DNA of 64,000 bases from CAYWMY01 sp046352935 (GTDB lineage Bacteria; Pseudomonadota; Gammaproteobacteria; Steroidobacterales; Steroidobacteraceae), in the NCBI GenBank assembly GCA_046352935.1, contig JAXMGR010000015.1, positions 36,584 to 100,583 on the forward strand. The letters are read 5' to 3'. Below, piece by piece: positions 1 through 8,188 of the stretch; within the stretch, counting starts at the first letter, position 1, and each line of letters begins with the position of its first letter. Made by a program: the position numbers and the translations under genes. Below the pieces are notes generated by a model. That model had not been told where the DNA came from. It did no database searches and saw only the letters and a list, made by a program, of their open reading frames with translations.

Positions 1-318
1 CAGCGAAGGAAAGCCCGCGGCCGGCGCTTCCAGGTCGGCACGCACCTGCCGGATCTCCGACGCCAGCGCTTCCTCGCCGTCCGCGATGCCGGCGAGCAGG
101 GCGACCATCCGCGCCAGGACCTCGCCGAGATCCCGGTTGTCCTCGTCGAGGAGCCCGCTCTCCTGCGTCGCCCTGAGCGCGACGTGGCGCAGCAGGTTGT
201 CGATCGTCAGCAGGACGCTCTTCGCATAGGGATCGCTGACCTTCGGGTGCACGTGCTCGTGCAGCGAGGTGATGACGCTGTCGATGATCTGGTCGATGGT
301 CGGTGTCATGGCATTCAT
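1..318 (-). CDS. Conserved helical protein, 3' part outside window
   Basis: The frame is open from the ATG at 318 to the left edge, giving the first 106 residues. It begins MNAMTPTIDQIIDSVITSLH and looks all-helical, with no signal peptide or membrane segment. The ATG overlaps the stop of the upstream kinase-fold gene in an ATGA, so the two are probably translationally coupled. Small helical proteins (DUF6285-like) often sit beside aminoglycoside-phosphotransferase-fold genes in acyl-CoA and alcohol catabolic clusters; membership of that family is a guess from context. No function can be read from the sequence. Confidence 0.6.
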   Translation of the reverse strand, partial: MNAMTPTIDQIIDSVITSLHEHVHPKVSDPYAKSVLLTIDNLLRHVALRATQESGLLDEDNRDLGEVLARMVALLAGIADGEEALASEIRQVRADLEAPAAGFPSL

Positions 319-1379
319 CCCAGCTGGCCCGGAACCGGCTTCGCCGCCTGCGCGATGCCGATCGCCATCCCCAGCGCGCACTGCGCCCGGTGAAGGATCT
401 CGGCGGCGACCCATGCGAGGCGGCAGAAGCGGTCGCCGTCCTGGAGCTTGCGCGCAGCGCTCTGCGACATCAGAACGAGATAGAGGCCGTAGAGCCTGCG
501 GTAGTAGTCGACGGAAGCGGGGTCGATCGTGAACCCCGTGAGGTCCCGGTAATAGTCGAGTGCCGGCTGCAGGCCCCAGACCTGGCGGCCGTTCACGACC
601 ACGTCACCGATGAAATCCTGGATCTGCGCCCAGTCGTAGGCGGGATCACCGATGCGCGCGAGTTCCCAGTCGGACATGGCCACCAGCCGGCCGTCCCTGA
701 AGATCTCCTCGCCGTAGCCGCTGGTGCCCTTCAGCAGCACGATCGCCGGCACCTCGCGCGGACGGTGGTCGCGGAGCCATTCGACGGCTTCCGTGACGAG
801 CGGCAATGGCTGTGTCTGCACGGAACGGATGTCCGCGGTCACGTCGTCGATCACCTGGAGCGCGCAGTCCGCGGCCGTGGCCGGCACACGCATGAGGTCG
901 CCGAAGCCGAGTGCACGCCAGTCGGTCGTGTGCAGCGTCGCGAGCGCGCGGACGTGTTCGCGGCCCACCGCGATGCGCAGCTCGTCGTGGCGCGGATCGG
1001 GGTCGTGGAAACCCCGGATCTCCCAGCTGCCCTCGACCGCGCGGCGCAGGAAGAAGGGCCGGCCGTCGGGGAGCCAGCGGGGATCGTCCTCCCACGCGAG
1101 CGTCGTCGCCACGGGGACCGACGATGCTGCGAGCCGCGCATAGACCTCGTATTCGAAGCGCAGCGACGTGAGGCAGATGCTGCCGCCCGGCATGTCGCGC
1201 CGGAGCACGAGATCCCGGCGCCCGCCCGCGGCATCCGTGCAGTCGATCATCCAGGTCTCGCGCGACACGCCGCGCGGGAACGGGCGGAGGTCGAGGACGG
1301 TGTACGGCAGGCCGAGCCGCTCCCGCAGCCAGCGCTGCACGAACGGCGGGTCGAGGGAGGGATGCGCCGTCACGGTCAC
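315..1379 (-). CDS. Aminoglycoside-phosphotransferase-fold protein with altered catalytic loop
   Basis: A 354-residue protein of the APH/choline-kinase fold, cytoplasmic, with no signal peptide. The C-terminal half has the kinase layout LLKGTSGYGEEIF (about 215-227) followed by SDWELARIGDPAYD (about 236-249). The usual Brenner motif HGDxxxxN reads KGTSGYGE (217-224): His is Lys, the catalytic Asp is Thr and the metal-binding Asn is Glu, while the downstream metal-binding Asp (D237) is kept. It may be a pseudokinase or a subfamily with different chemistry. The start is GTG at 1379 (a second in-frame GTG lies at 1373), just after the stop of the preceding gene. It is the third gene of a minus-strand operon with an SDR and a CrtC/AttH-like protein. 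Confidence 0.8.
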   Translation of the reverse strand: MTVTAHPSLDPPFVQRWLRERLGLPYTVLDLRPFPRGVSRETWMIDCTDAAGGRRDLVLRRDMPGGSICLTSLRFEYEVYARLAASSVPVATTLAWEDDPRWLPDGRPFFLRRAVEGSWEIRGFHDPDPRHDELRIAVGREHVRALATLHTTDWRALGFGDLMRVPATAADCALQVIDDVTADIRSVQTQPLPLVTEAVEWLRDHRPREVPAIVLLKGTSGYGEEIFRDGRLVAMSDWELARIGDPAYDWAQIQDFIGDVVVNGRQVWGLQPALDYYRDLTGFTIDPASVDYYRRLYGLYLVLMSQSAARKLQDGDRFCRLAWVAAEILHRAQCALGMAIGIAQAAKPVPGQLG

Positions 1380-1380
1380 C

Positions 1381-2559
1381 TCATTCGAAGCCGTAGGGCG
1401 TGTACCGGCCGTCGAGGAAGAACTCGAGATAACCCTCACCCTCGGCGACGCCCCCGGGACCCGTCGAGCGCAGGCGTACGATGTGCTCCACGCCCCAGGG
1501 CAGCATGGGCTGGCCGAGATGATTGCGGTGTTCGCAGGGTTGTCGCGACAGGTCGAACTCGTCGCACTCCATGACGACACCGGGCCCGTGGTACGCGAAC
1601 ATCGTGCCGCCGTCCCGCCAGCTGCCCGCGGCATAACCGATCGTCGCCGGCGTCCAGGGCGGGAAGGCCGTCTCGATCTCATGGCGCCAGTTCCGGCCCG
1701 ATTCATCGACGAGGTCGATCACGCCGCGCGCGATGCTGCGCGTCCCCGGCACGAATTCGAGCGCGTGGACCGCGGAGACGAGCCGCACCCGGGGTCCGTC
1801 GAAGCCGTGGTCGACGACGCCCTCGAAGGGCGTGCCGAAGACGTCGTCGAGCGCCGCCTGCGAGCCGTCCTCGTCCTCGTGGAAGTGGTAGAAGCCGGTG
1901 TAGTCCGCCGTGCGGAACGGCATCCAGAAGCGTAGCGCGCGACGGCGCGCGGGTGCAGCGGGCGGCGGCAGCCAGCGCGGGTCCGGCACGAGGGGCGCAC
2001 GGCCCGCGTACAGCCCCCAGCTGTGATCGCGTGTGCCGGTCCAGTGTCCCCGCGCGAGGTCGAAGCGTCGTCCGCGGAACAGGATGTGGCCGCTCACGGT
2101 GCCCGTCTGCGTGTAGCGTGTCTGGTCCGTGGTCCTGCGCTGCCGGTTGTGCGCGACGTGATGCGCCTCGACCCAGGCCTCGGCGACGGCCTCCCACACC
2201 AGATCGAAGGACAGGTCGAAATCGCTCGCGTCGAGCCGCAGCGCGATTTCCCTGAGCGGCCGTGTGAACGCATATGACAGCGGACCGATGCGCGTCGCGA
2301 AATCCGGCCGCCACTCCCGGCTGAAACGCACGGTGTACTGCCGGCCCTCGATGCTGATGCCGGCATAGCCGCCGATCATGTCGCTGTTCGGCGAGACGCG
2401 CATGCCCGTGAACAAAATGACCTTCAGGGCGGCGTTGAAGGCGCAGAAGAAATAGCCGTCGTCCCAGCCGAGGTCGGTCGATGGCACCTGGCTGAACGGC
2501 ACCGGCGCCTGATGGACCGGGAACTCATCGTAGGGGGTCAGCACCGGACGATCCTTCAC
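1381..2559 (-). CDS. CrtC/AttH-like (DUF7064-type) protein, copy 1
   Basis: A 392-residue protein with no signal peptide. Its centre carries a TRYTQTGTVSGHI stretch and, about 25 residues later, the motif TGTRDHSWG. The second copy at 3439-4557 has the same pair (TRYDQAGSVDGWI and GVRDHSWG). This layout resembles proteins related to carotenoid 1,2-hydratase (CrtC) and AttH, which use a double lipocalin-like fold on hydrophobic terpenoid or lipid substrates; DUF7064/7065 proteins carry the same RDHSWG signature. The GTG start at 2559 overlaps the SDR stop (GTGA) and has a GGAGAG ribosome-binding site. Hydratase or isomerase activity on a lipid or terpenoid is inferred, not shown. Confidence 0.75.
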   Translation of the reverse strand: MKDRPVLTPYDEFPVHQAPVPFSQVPSTDLGWDDGYFFCAFNAALKVILFTGMRVSPNSDMIGGYAGISIEGRQYTVRFSREWRPDFATRIGPLSYAFTRPLREIALRLDASDFDLSFDLVWEAVAEAWVEAHHVAHNRQRRTTDQTRYTQTGTVSGHILFRGRRFDLARGHWTGTRDHSWGLYAGRAPLVPDPRWLPPPAAPARRRALRFWMPFRTADYTGFYHFHEDEDGSQAALDDVFGTPFEGVVDHGFDGPRVRLVSAVHALEFVPGTRSIARGVIDLVDESGRNWRHEIETAFPPWTPATIGYAAGSWRDGGTMFAYHGPGVVMECDEFDLSRQPCEHRNHLGQPMLPWGVEHIVRLRSTGPGGVAEGEGYLEFFLDGRYTPYGFE

Positions 2560-3356
2560 CAGCCGCTCTCCTTCAGTTTCGCCGCGATCGCAGCCGCATC
2601 GGGCGCGTGGCCCGGCTCCTGCGTCTGCCCGAGCGCGGCCCGCACGGCTTCGGCATAGGCGTCGGGGAATACCGCTTCCCTGCCGGCCACCCACGCGTCG
2701 TAACACTTCGCTGCGACCGATGCGGGGCTCGCCTTGGGTATCGCGTGCCGTTCCGTCATGCGTGTGGCGACGAAGCCCGGATATGCCAGCGTCATGCCGA
2801 TGCCCAGGGCCGCGAGTTCGGCGCGCATGCTGAAAACGGCCATCATCAGGCCCGCCTTCGATCCGTGGTAGACCGGCGCGCGTGCCCCCGGCATCAGGGC
2901 CGCGATCGACAGCACGTGGAGCAGGTCGCCGCGCCGGCGTGCGAGGGCGGGCGCGAAGGCGCGCGTGAGGCGCACCGGACCCAGGAAATTGACGTCGACG
3001 ATCTGCCTGAACTCGTCGTCGCTGCACTCGAAGAAACCGCCGCTCGCGGTCATGCCGGCATTGCTCACGAGCAGGTCCAGCTCGTGGATCCCGCCGGCGG
3101 CCGCGGTGACCTGCGCCGGGTCCGTGACGTCGAGGCGCAGGGGCGTGACCTTCGAGCCGAAGCCTGCGCCGAGTGTGTCCAGGGCCGCCGCGTCGCGTCC
3201 GCCCGCGTAGACCCGCGCGGCGCCTCGCGCGAGCGCCTGCTCGACGAAGGCGAGTCCGATGCCGCGGTTGGCGCCGGTCACGAGCACCGTTGCGCCGTCC
3301 AGGCTGCGACGCGGTGCGCCGCACTCGGCCATGGGCCGTCTCTGCCCCTGCGACAT
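2556..3356 (-). CDS. Short-chain dehydrogenase/reductase
   Basis: A 266-residue classical SDR. It has the dinucleotide-binding TGANRGIG near the N-terminus, a SNAG motif and the catalytic YHGSK (YxxxK). It should oxidise an alcohol or reduce a ketone with NAD(P)(H); the substrate is unknown. The ATG at 3356 follows a G-rich stretch; an ATG at 3332 (MAECG) is the alternative, giving 258 residues. It is the first gene of the minus-strand arm and its stop overlaps the next gene. Its position with CrtC/AttH-like proteins and a linalool-dehydratase-like protein suggests a terpenoid or steroid alcohol, by inference. Confidence 0.88.
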   Translation of the reverse strand: MSQGQRRPMAECGAPRRSLDGATVLVTGANRGIGLAFVEQALARGAARVYAGGRDAAALDTLGAGFGSKVTPLRLDVTDPAQVTAAAGGIHELDLLVSNAGMTASGGFFECSDDEFRQIVDVNFLGPVRLTRAFAPALARRRGDLLHVLSIAALMPGARAPVYHGSKAGLMMAVFSMRAELAALGIGMTLAYPGFVATRMTERHAIPKASPASVAAKCYDAWVAGREAVFPDAYAEAVRAALGQTQEPGHAPDAAAIAAKLKESGW

Positions 3357-3438
3357 TCCCGTTGATCCCCCCGGTTCCGCAAGATACGGTGCCCCGGGCA
3401 CGGCCGCAATGCGATCACAGGAACCGAAGGAGCGCGCG
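3357..3438. promoter_or_regulatory. Divergent intergenic region between the two cluster arms
   Basis: These 82 bases separate the starts of two divergent operons whose first or second genes are paralogues, so both promoters should lie here or run into the coding ends. The plus-strand gene has a GAAGGAG ribosome-binding site at 3425-3431. I see no clear sigma-70 hexamers or palindrome. Confidence 0.35.
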
Positions 3439-4557
3439 ATGCTGATCCCCGCCGACGAGCAACTCATCCATCAGGTGGGCCGGCCGCTGATGCAGACGAC
3501 GGTGTCGGACCACCGTTTCTTCGACCGCCACTGGTTCGCCGGGGCGCATCCGCGCGGCGATCTCGCGTTCATCCTGGGAATGGGCGCCTATCGCAACGTC
3601 AACGTGATCGACGGTTTCCTGAGCGTGCAGCGGGCCCGCAAGCAGCACAATCTCCGTGTCTCGCGCGTGTGGCGGCCGCGGATCGAGACTGTCGTGGCGC
3701 CGCTTTCCATCGAGATCGTCGAGCCGTTCCGCCACATCCGGCTCTGCGTCGCGGAGAACGCCTACGGCATCGCCTGCGCGCTCGACTGGCGCAGCGATCA
3801 TGCGCTGCACGTCGAGGACCATCACCTCGACGTCATCGGGGGCGCGGTGACACAGGATTCCACGCGCTACGACCAGGCCGGCAGCGTCGACGGCTGGATC
3901 ATGGTCGAGGGCGAGCGCCATGCGGTCGAGGACTGGTGGGGCGTGCGCGATCACAGCTGGGGCGTCCGGCCCGGGGTCGGCGGTTTCGAGCCGCGGCGCG
4001 GTGATCACGCTGCTGCGGCAGCTCATCATCCCGTGGATCAGCTGCGGTTGTGGCTGTGGGCCTGCTTCACGGGCGAGGACTACTCCTGCCAGTTCCAGCA
4101 GCAGGATGACGCGCGCGGCCGGCGCATGCGGCTCGACGGGGAACTGCTCCGTCGGCCGGGCAGCGGCAGGCCCGACCTGAAGGTGGTCGACCTCGAGCAC
4201 GACATCCGTTTCTTCGAGGGGACGAATGCTCTCGAATGGCTCCGCTACCGCGTCGCGTTGTCCGACGGCTCGACGCTGGACATCGAGGCGCGGCCGCTCG
4301 TGCGGGCCTGGGCCTATCGCGGCACGGGCTACGACCGCGGCTACGACGACGGTCGTGGGCTCGGCGCGCAGCGCGGCAATCCGGCGCCGGAATACGACGT
4401 CTACGATCTCTCGCATCCGGAGATCGTGCGTGACCGCTCCGGTGCGGTGATCGGCCCCGGCCATCGCGAACAACCGGTCGCGATCACCGTGAACGGCAAA
4501 CCGGGCTTCGGCTATTTCCCGGTGATGGTCTTCGAGACGCTGATCGGCATGGCATGA
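3439..4557 (+). CDS. CrtC/AttH-like (DUF7064-type) protein, copy 2
   Basis: A 372-residue paralogue of the protein at 1381-2559, transcribed divergently from it. It shares the central TRYDQAGSVDGWI stretch and the GVRDHSWG motif, with many Trp and His residues as in CrtC/AttH-like proteins acting on hydrophobic substrates. The ATG at 3439 is preceded by GAAGGAG at good spacing. It has no signal peptide. Downstream on the same strand lie a small membrane protein and the linalool-dehydratase-like protein. The two copies may act on successive intermediates or as a heteromer; this is inference. Confidence 0.75.
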   Translation: MLIPADEQLIHQVGRPLMQTTVSDHRFFDRHWFAGAHPRGDLAFILGMGAYRNVNVIDGFLSVQRARKQHNLRVSRVWRPRIETVVAPLSIEIVEPFRHIRLCVAENAYGIACALDWRSDHALHVEDHHLDVIGGAVTQDSTRYDQAGSVDGWIMVEGERHAVEDWWGVRDHSWGVRPGVGGFEPRRGDHAAAAAHHPVDQLRLWLWACFTGEDYSCQFQQQDDARGRRMRLDGELLRRPGSGRPDLKVVDLEHDIRFFEGTNALEWLRYRVALSDGSTLDIEARPLVRAWAYRGTGYDRGYDDGRGLGAQRGNPAPEYDVYDLSHPEIVRDRSGAVIGPGHREQPVAITVNGKPGFGYFPVMVFETLIGMA

Positions 4558-4736
4558 GCCGGACGATTGCCGGCGACGCCGTTGTGGACGGCCTGACGCC
4601 GGGCTGCATCGCGCGGGTGCGGTGTCGCCGCATCCGGTCGGGAGTCCGAATGAGTCCGCGCGACTATTGATGAATCGATGTCGGTCTCGTGGGATATGCT
4701 CGACACGAGGCACGCTGCGTTCTTGCGAGGAAGCCG

Positions 4737-5120
4737 ATGGCCTGCTGTGCGATTGCGGCGTTCGTGCTCTGTAACATCGTGTTCCTGCTGCGTCGCGCAG
4801 TCGCGCGACTGTCGGGATCGGCCGGGCCGCCGGCCGCGAGGAATGCGGCGGTCGGATGGAGCCTGGGCTCGTCGCCCGTGGCCGGAGACGCCGGGCCGGG
4901 GCGCCGCGGGCGGGCGGTCCGTCGGTGGATCGGTGGCATGCTGCTGCTCGGTGTCGCGGGCACGGCGGCTGCCGCGTTTCTCACCGAACGGCACACGGGC
5001 ACGGGTGAGGTGCTTCCCCTGCAGCAGGGCATCGCCGCTTCCTACTCATCGTTCTGCGGTTCACCGGCCCGTCTCTCCGGGGCGCGGGAGCCCGCGCGCC
5101 GCGTGATCGGGGAGGAGTGA
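4737..5120 (+). CDS. Small membrane protein before the linalool-dehydratase-like gene
   Basis: A 127-residue protein with two likely membrane helices, one at the very N-terminus (ACCAIAAFVLCNIVFLL) and one near residue 70 (IGGMLLLGVAGTAAAAFL), separated by a Gly/Ala/Arg-rich linker. The ATG at 4737 has a GAGGAA ribosome-binding site. Its stop at 5118-5120 is 2 bases before the ATG of the next gene, whose ribosome-binding site lies in its last codons, so the two are coupled. I recognise no family; it may be an accessory membrane partner of the downstream protein. The 179 bases before it hold no gene I can support. Confidence 0.6.
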   Translation: MACCAIAAFVLCNIVFLLRRAVARLSGSAGPPAARNAAVGWSLGSSPVAGDAGPGRRGRAVRRWIGGMLLLGVAGTAAAAFLTERHTGTGEVLPLQQGIAASYSSFCGSPARLSGAREPARRVIGEE

Positions 5121-5122
5121 TC

Positions 5123-7036
5123 ATGACCCTCGTGACTCTTGTGTCGGACCGGATCGCCACGGCGCAGCCGGGTCGCGTCGCGCGCCGGCTCGAGCGCCGC
5201 ACGAAGATCGTCTACGCCAGCCTGTGTCTCGCCGGTCTCGTTCCGTCCCTGCTGCAGTGGTCATCGCCGCTGCAGGCCGCGGGCCTCGGCCTGTGGTTCC
5301 CGGGCGCGGGATTCCTCGCGGGCGGTCCCTGGGGTGCGCCCGCAGCCGTCGCGACGCTCGTCTTCTTCGCGCTGGCGCTGATCGCGTGGTTCGGCGCCGG
5401 CATGGTCGTGGCGCCGGTGGCGGTCTGGCTGCTCGGCGCGGTCATCGCAGGCCTGACCGCGCCCGCCGTTCCGTGGCCACCGGCCCCGTTGCTGGTCCCG
5501 TGCCTCGTGTTCGGCGGATTTCTGCTGTCGCGGCACCGGGCCGCTCGTCGCGAGGCCGCGGACCTCGAAGCCCTCCGGGTACGCAACGACTTCCTTCCGG
5601 GCGCCATCGAACGCCTGCATGCCGAGCGTTCCGGACGGCCGGCGCCGGGTTCCCGCGAGCTCGACGAAGACCAGCTCCAGCACCTGCGGTACGCGCTGGA
5701 CCGTGCCCTCCAGCCCGTTCAGTCCTTCGCGGGCTTCGACCGGCGCGACCAGTTCCAGACGGCCGCGACCCGCTACCAGATCAACGCACTCGCATATGCC
5801 ATCGGCCTGGCCCAGTGCCACTACACGCCCGCTTTCCACGGCTACGTCTCGGCGGCCCAGCGCAACCTCATCGCCAAGTACCTGCAGAAGCCGGTGTGGA
5901 ATTACTGGGCCTGGGAAAGCATGTGGGGGCATCTCAATTTCACGAATCACGATCCGGTGGGCAGGGACAACGTCATGCTCACGGGATTCTTCGGCATCCA
6001 GGTCGGGCTCTACACGTCGAACACGGGCGATCGGCGCTACATGCAGCCGGACGGCCTGCAGTTCGTCGATGGTGATCGCGTCGTCTACAGTCATGACCTG
6101 CAGGACCTGGCGCGTTCGATCGTCACGAATTTCGAGCGTTCGGAATTCTGTCTGTACCCCTGCGAGCCGAACTGGATCTATCCCATCTGCAATCACTACG
6201 GCATGACGGCCCTGACCCTCGCCGATCGCCTGAACGGCACCGCGAACGTCGCGGCCATCCTGCCGCACTGGCTGCACATGCTCGAGACCGAACTGTCGGA
6301 CAGGAAGGGCACGCCGCTGCCGCTGCGTTCCAGCCTGACGGGATGGACGCCGCCGTTCCCCGCCACGGATGGCATGTACGTACCGTTCGCGAACTGCTTC
6401 ATGCCCGCGCGCGCCGAGCGACTGTGGGCCACTGCGCGCACGGAGATGCAGGCGCTGGTGTCCCGCGCGGGGGATGGTGTCCCGCAGCTCCGGTTCCCGG
6501 GGGAGGGCATCGATTTCGGCAGTTACCGCAAGGGCCACACCATGAACTACGCGCAGTTCGCGCTGGCGGCCAGGGAAATGGGTGACGATGAGTTCGCCGG
6601 CACGTGCGATCGGGGGGCCCGGGCCGCGGGCGGCTTCGAGGTCGTCGACGGGATCGCGCGCTATGCGACGGCATCGAACCTGGCGAACGGCCACGCCGCG
6701 TTTGCCGCGATGGCCCGGAGAGACGATTTCCGCGTCGCGGTCGCCGAGGGGCCGCCCGCATCCACGCTGGCCGGGCCGCTGCTGACGGACGCCGCATATC
6801 CCGACGTGCTCGTCGCCAAGGCGTTCAGTCACACGGGGCGTGATCTGGAACTCGTCCTGCGGCCGGGCCGCACGGCCGGCGCCCAGCGGATCGCGATCGG
6901 CCGCCTGTGGCCGGACACGCGTTATGCGCTGTCGGGCGATCTGCGCGGTGAGGTGACGGCGGACCACGAGGGGCGTGCAGAGCTGACCGTACCCTTGAAC
7001 GGCCGCACTGCCTTCACCCTATCCCCCTGCGCCTGA
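5123..7036 (+). CDS. Membrane-anchored linalool dehydratase-isomerase-like protein
   Basis: A 637-residue protein. Residues about 28-138 form roughly four membrane helices. The rest resembles the alpha/alpha-barrel enzyme linalool dehydratase-isomerase (LinD/Ldi), which interconverts myrcene, linalool and geraniol. The pair C347-E-P...C356 matches the LinD cysteine pair (CEP, nine-residue spacing), D193 aligns with its catalytic Asp, and a VW...DNVM...GLY...RRY block aligns around the region of its catalytic His. That His appears as F289 here. LinD itself is periplasmic and lacks the membrane domain. The start is the ATG at 5123 with GGAGGAG upstream; an in-frame GTG at 5117 is less well placed. 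An alkenol or terpenoid hydration/dehydration role is inference. Confidence 0.72.
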   Translation: MTLVTLVSDRIATAQPGRVARRLERRTKIVYASLCLAGLVPSLLQWSSPLQAAGLGLWFPGAGFLAGGPWGAPAAVATLVFFALALIAWFGAGMVVAPVAVWLLGAVIAGLTAPAVPWPPAPLLVPCLVFGGFLLSRHRAARREAADLEALRVRNDFLPGAIERLHAERSGRPAPGSRELDEDQLQHLRYALDRALQPVQSFAGFDRRDQFQTAATRYQINALAYAIGLAQCHYTPAFHGYVSAAQRNLIAKYLQKPVWNYWAWESMWGHLNFTNHDPVGRDNVMLTGFFGIQVGLYTSNTGDRRYMQPDGLQFVDGDRVVYSHDLQDLARSIVTNFERSEFCLYPCEPNWIYPICNHYGMTALTLADRLNGTANVAAILPHWLHMLETELSDRKGTPLPLRSSLTGWTPPFPATDGMYVPFANCFMPARAERLWATARTEMQALVSRAGDGVPQLRFPGEGIDFGSYRKGHTMNYAQFALAAREMGDDEFAGTCDRGARAAGGFEVVDGIARYATASNLANGHAAFAAMARRDDFRVAVAEGPPASTLAGPLLTDAAYPDVLVAKAFSHTGRDLELVLRPGRTAGAQRIAIGRLWPDTRYALSGDLRGEVTADHEGRAELTVPLNGRTAFTLSPCA

Positions 7037-7116
7037 GCACGCGCGCCCGCCCGCGTATCGCCATCACTCCGGATTCCGGTCCTCGCCCGCGGCGCGGGCG
7101 TGTCGAGGATACGTCG

Positions 7117-7599
7117 CTACGGACGCTCGCAGGCGATCACCGCGATCTTCGAGGACTCGATCCGGCGCCACGAACGTGCGCTCGATCGCAGGGTGCAGCA
7201 TCCCGCCGTCGGCAGTTCCAGGAGCGGCAGCTCCGGACACAGTGCGCGCGCGAAGTCGCTCATGCCCGGGTTGTGCCCGATGACCATGAGATGAGCCGTC
7301 GCGGACGGAATGCCGTGGACCACCGCGAGCAGATCGCCGGGCGTAGCGAGATAGAGGCGTTCGTCGGCCATGATGCGCGAGGGATCGAGCCCGAAGGCAG
7401 CGGCGAAGGCGAGCGCGGTCTCGCGCGCCCGCACGGCGGGGCTCGCCGCGATCAGGTCGGGTACGAGTCCGAGCAGCCGCCAGCACTGTGCCATGCGCGC
7501 GGCTTCGTGGCGGCCGGTGTCGTCGAGCGGGCGTTCGCGGTCGACGAGCGTCGTGCCGGGCTCGGCGGCCGCGTGCCGGACGAGGCTCAGCAACCTCAC
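7117..7599 (-). CDS. sixA: SixA-type histidine phosphatase
   Basis: A 160-residue histidine-phosphatase-superfamily protein with the N-terminal VRHAAAE (phosphorylated His), a SPAVRARETA element and GHNPG (second catalytic His). SixA removes phosphate from histidine phosphotransfer domains; the short size and motif set fit SixA better than phosphoglycerate mutase. The start is GTG at 7599 without a clear ribosome-binding site. It lies 22 bases after sufT on the same strand and is probably the last gene of the suf transcript. It converges with the linalool-dehydratase-like gene. Confidence 0.82.
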   Translation of the reverse strand: MRLLSLVRHAAAEPGTTLVDRERPLDDTGRHEAARMAQCWRLLGLVPDLIAASPAVRARETALAFAAAFGLDPSRIMADERLYLATPGDLLAVVHGIPSATAHLMVIGHNPGMSDFARALCPELPLLELPTAGCCTLRSSARSWRRIESSKIAVIACERP

Positions 7600-7621
7600 G
7601 AAATGCGGCCGGCGCGCGCCA

Positions 7622-8173
7622 TCACATCAGGCCGGCTTCCAGACGCGCCGCTTCGGACATCATGGACCGGTCCCAGGGCGGGTCGAACACGAGCTCGACG
7701 TCGATGTCGTGGAGCCCGGGAATGCTGCCGAGCTTGTCCTTGACGTCGTCGACCAGCACCTCGCCCATGCCGCAGCCCGGCGCCGTCAGCGTCATGCGGA
7801 CCTGCGCACGCCAGCCGCCCGCCGGCAGCGCCGACAGGTCGCAGGCGTAGACCAGTCCCAGGTCGACGATGTTGATGGGGATCTCGGGGTCGAAGCAGGT
7901 GCGCAGCTGGTGCCAGACCAGCGCGCGCAGGTCCTCCTCGGTTGCGTCGGGGGGCAGCTCCGGCCGCTCGAGAGGCTCCTTGCCGATCGCATCGGCGTCC
8001 TCGCCGGCGATACGGAACAGGTTGCCCTCGATGTAGACCGTGAAGCTGCCGCCGAGGGACTGGGTCACGTAGCCGACGCTGCCCTCGCGCAGCTTGATCT
8101 CGACGCCCGCCGGAATGATCACCGCGCGGACATCGCGCTGCACGACGATCGGTTCGTTCTCATTCGTGCGCAT
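7622..8173 (-). CDS. sufT: SUF maturation factor SufT (DUF59/MIP18 family)
   Basis: A 183-residue protein. The first 75 residues form the extra N-terminal domain typical of SufT; the rest is a DUF59/MIP18 domain with FDPEIPINIVDLGLVY and the conserved TAPGCGMG, whose cysteine is the key residue of the family. SufT helps iron-sulfur cluster assembly or delivery, especially under high demand. It follows sufU by 15 bases in the suf operon. Confidence 0.92.
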   Translation of the reverse strand: MRTNENEPIVVQRDVRAVIIPAGVEIKLREGSVGYVTQSLGGSFTVYIEGNLFRIAGEDADAIGKEPLERPELPPDATEEDLRALVWHQLRTCFDPEIPINIVDLGLVYACDLSALPAGGWRAQVRMTLTAPGCGMGEVLVDDVKDKLGSIPGLHDIDVELVFDPPWDRSMMSEAARLEAGLM

Positions 8174-8188
8174 TCCGGTCCCGTTCCC

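Noticed and set aside
303..1574. Long plus-strand reading frame of more than 400 codons opposite the kinase-fold gene
   Set aside because: It is antisense to a gene with clear family motifs and has a composition rich in Arg, His and Pro, typical of non-coding frames in high-GC DNA.
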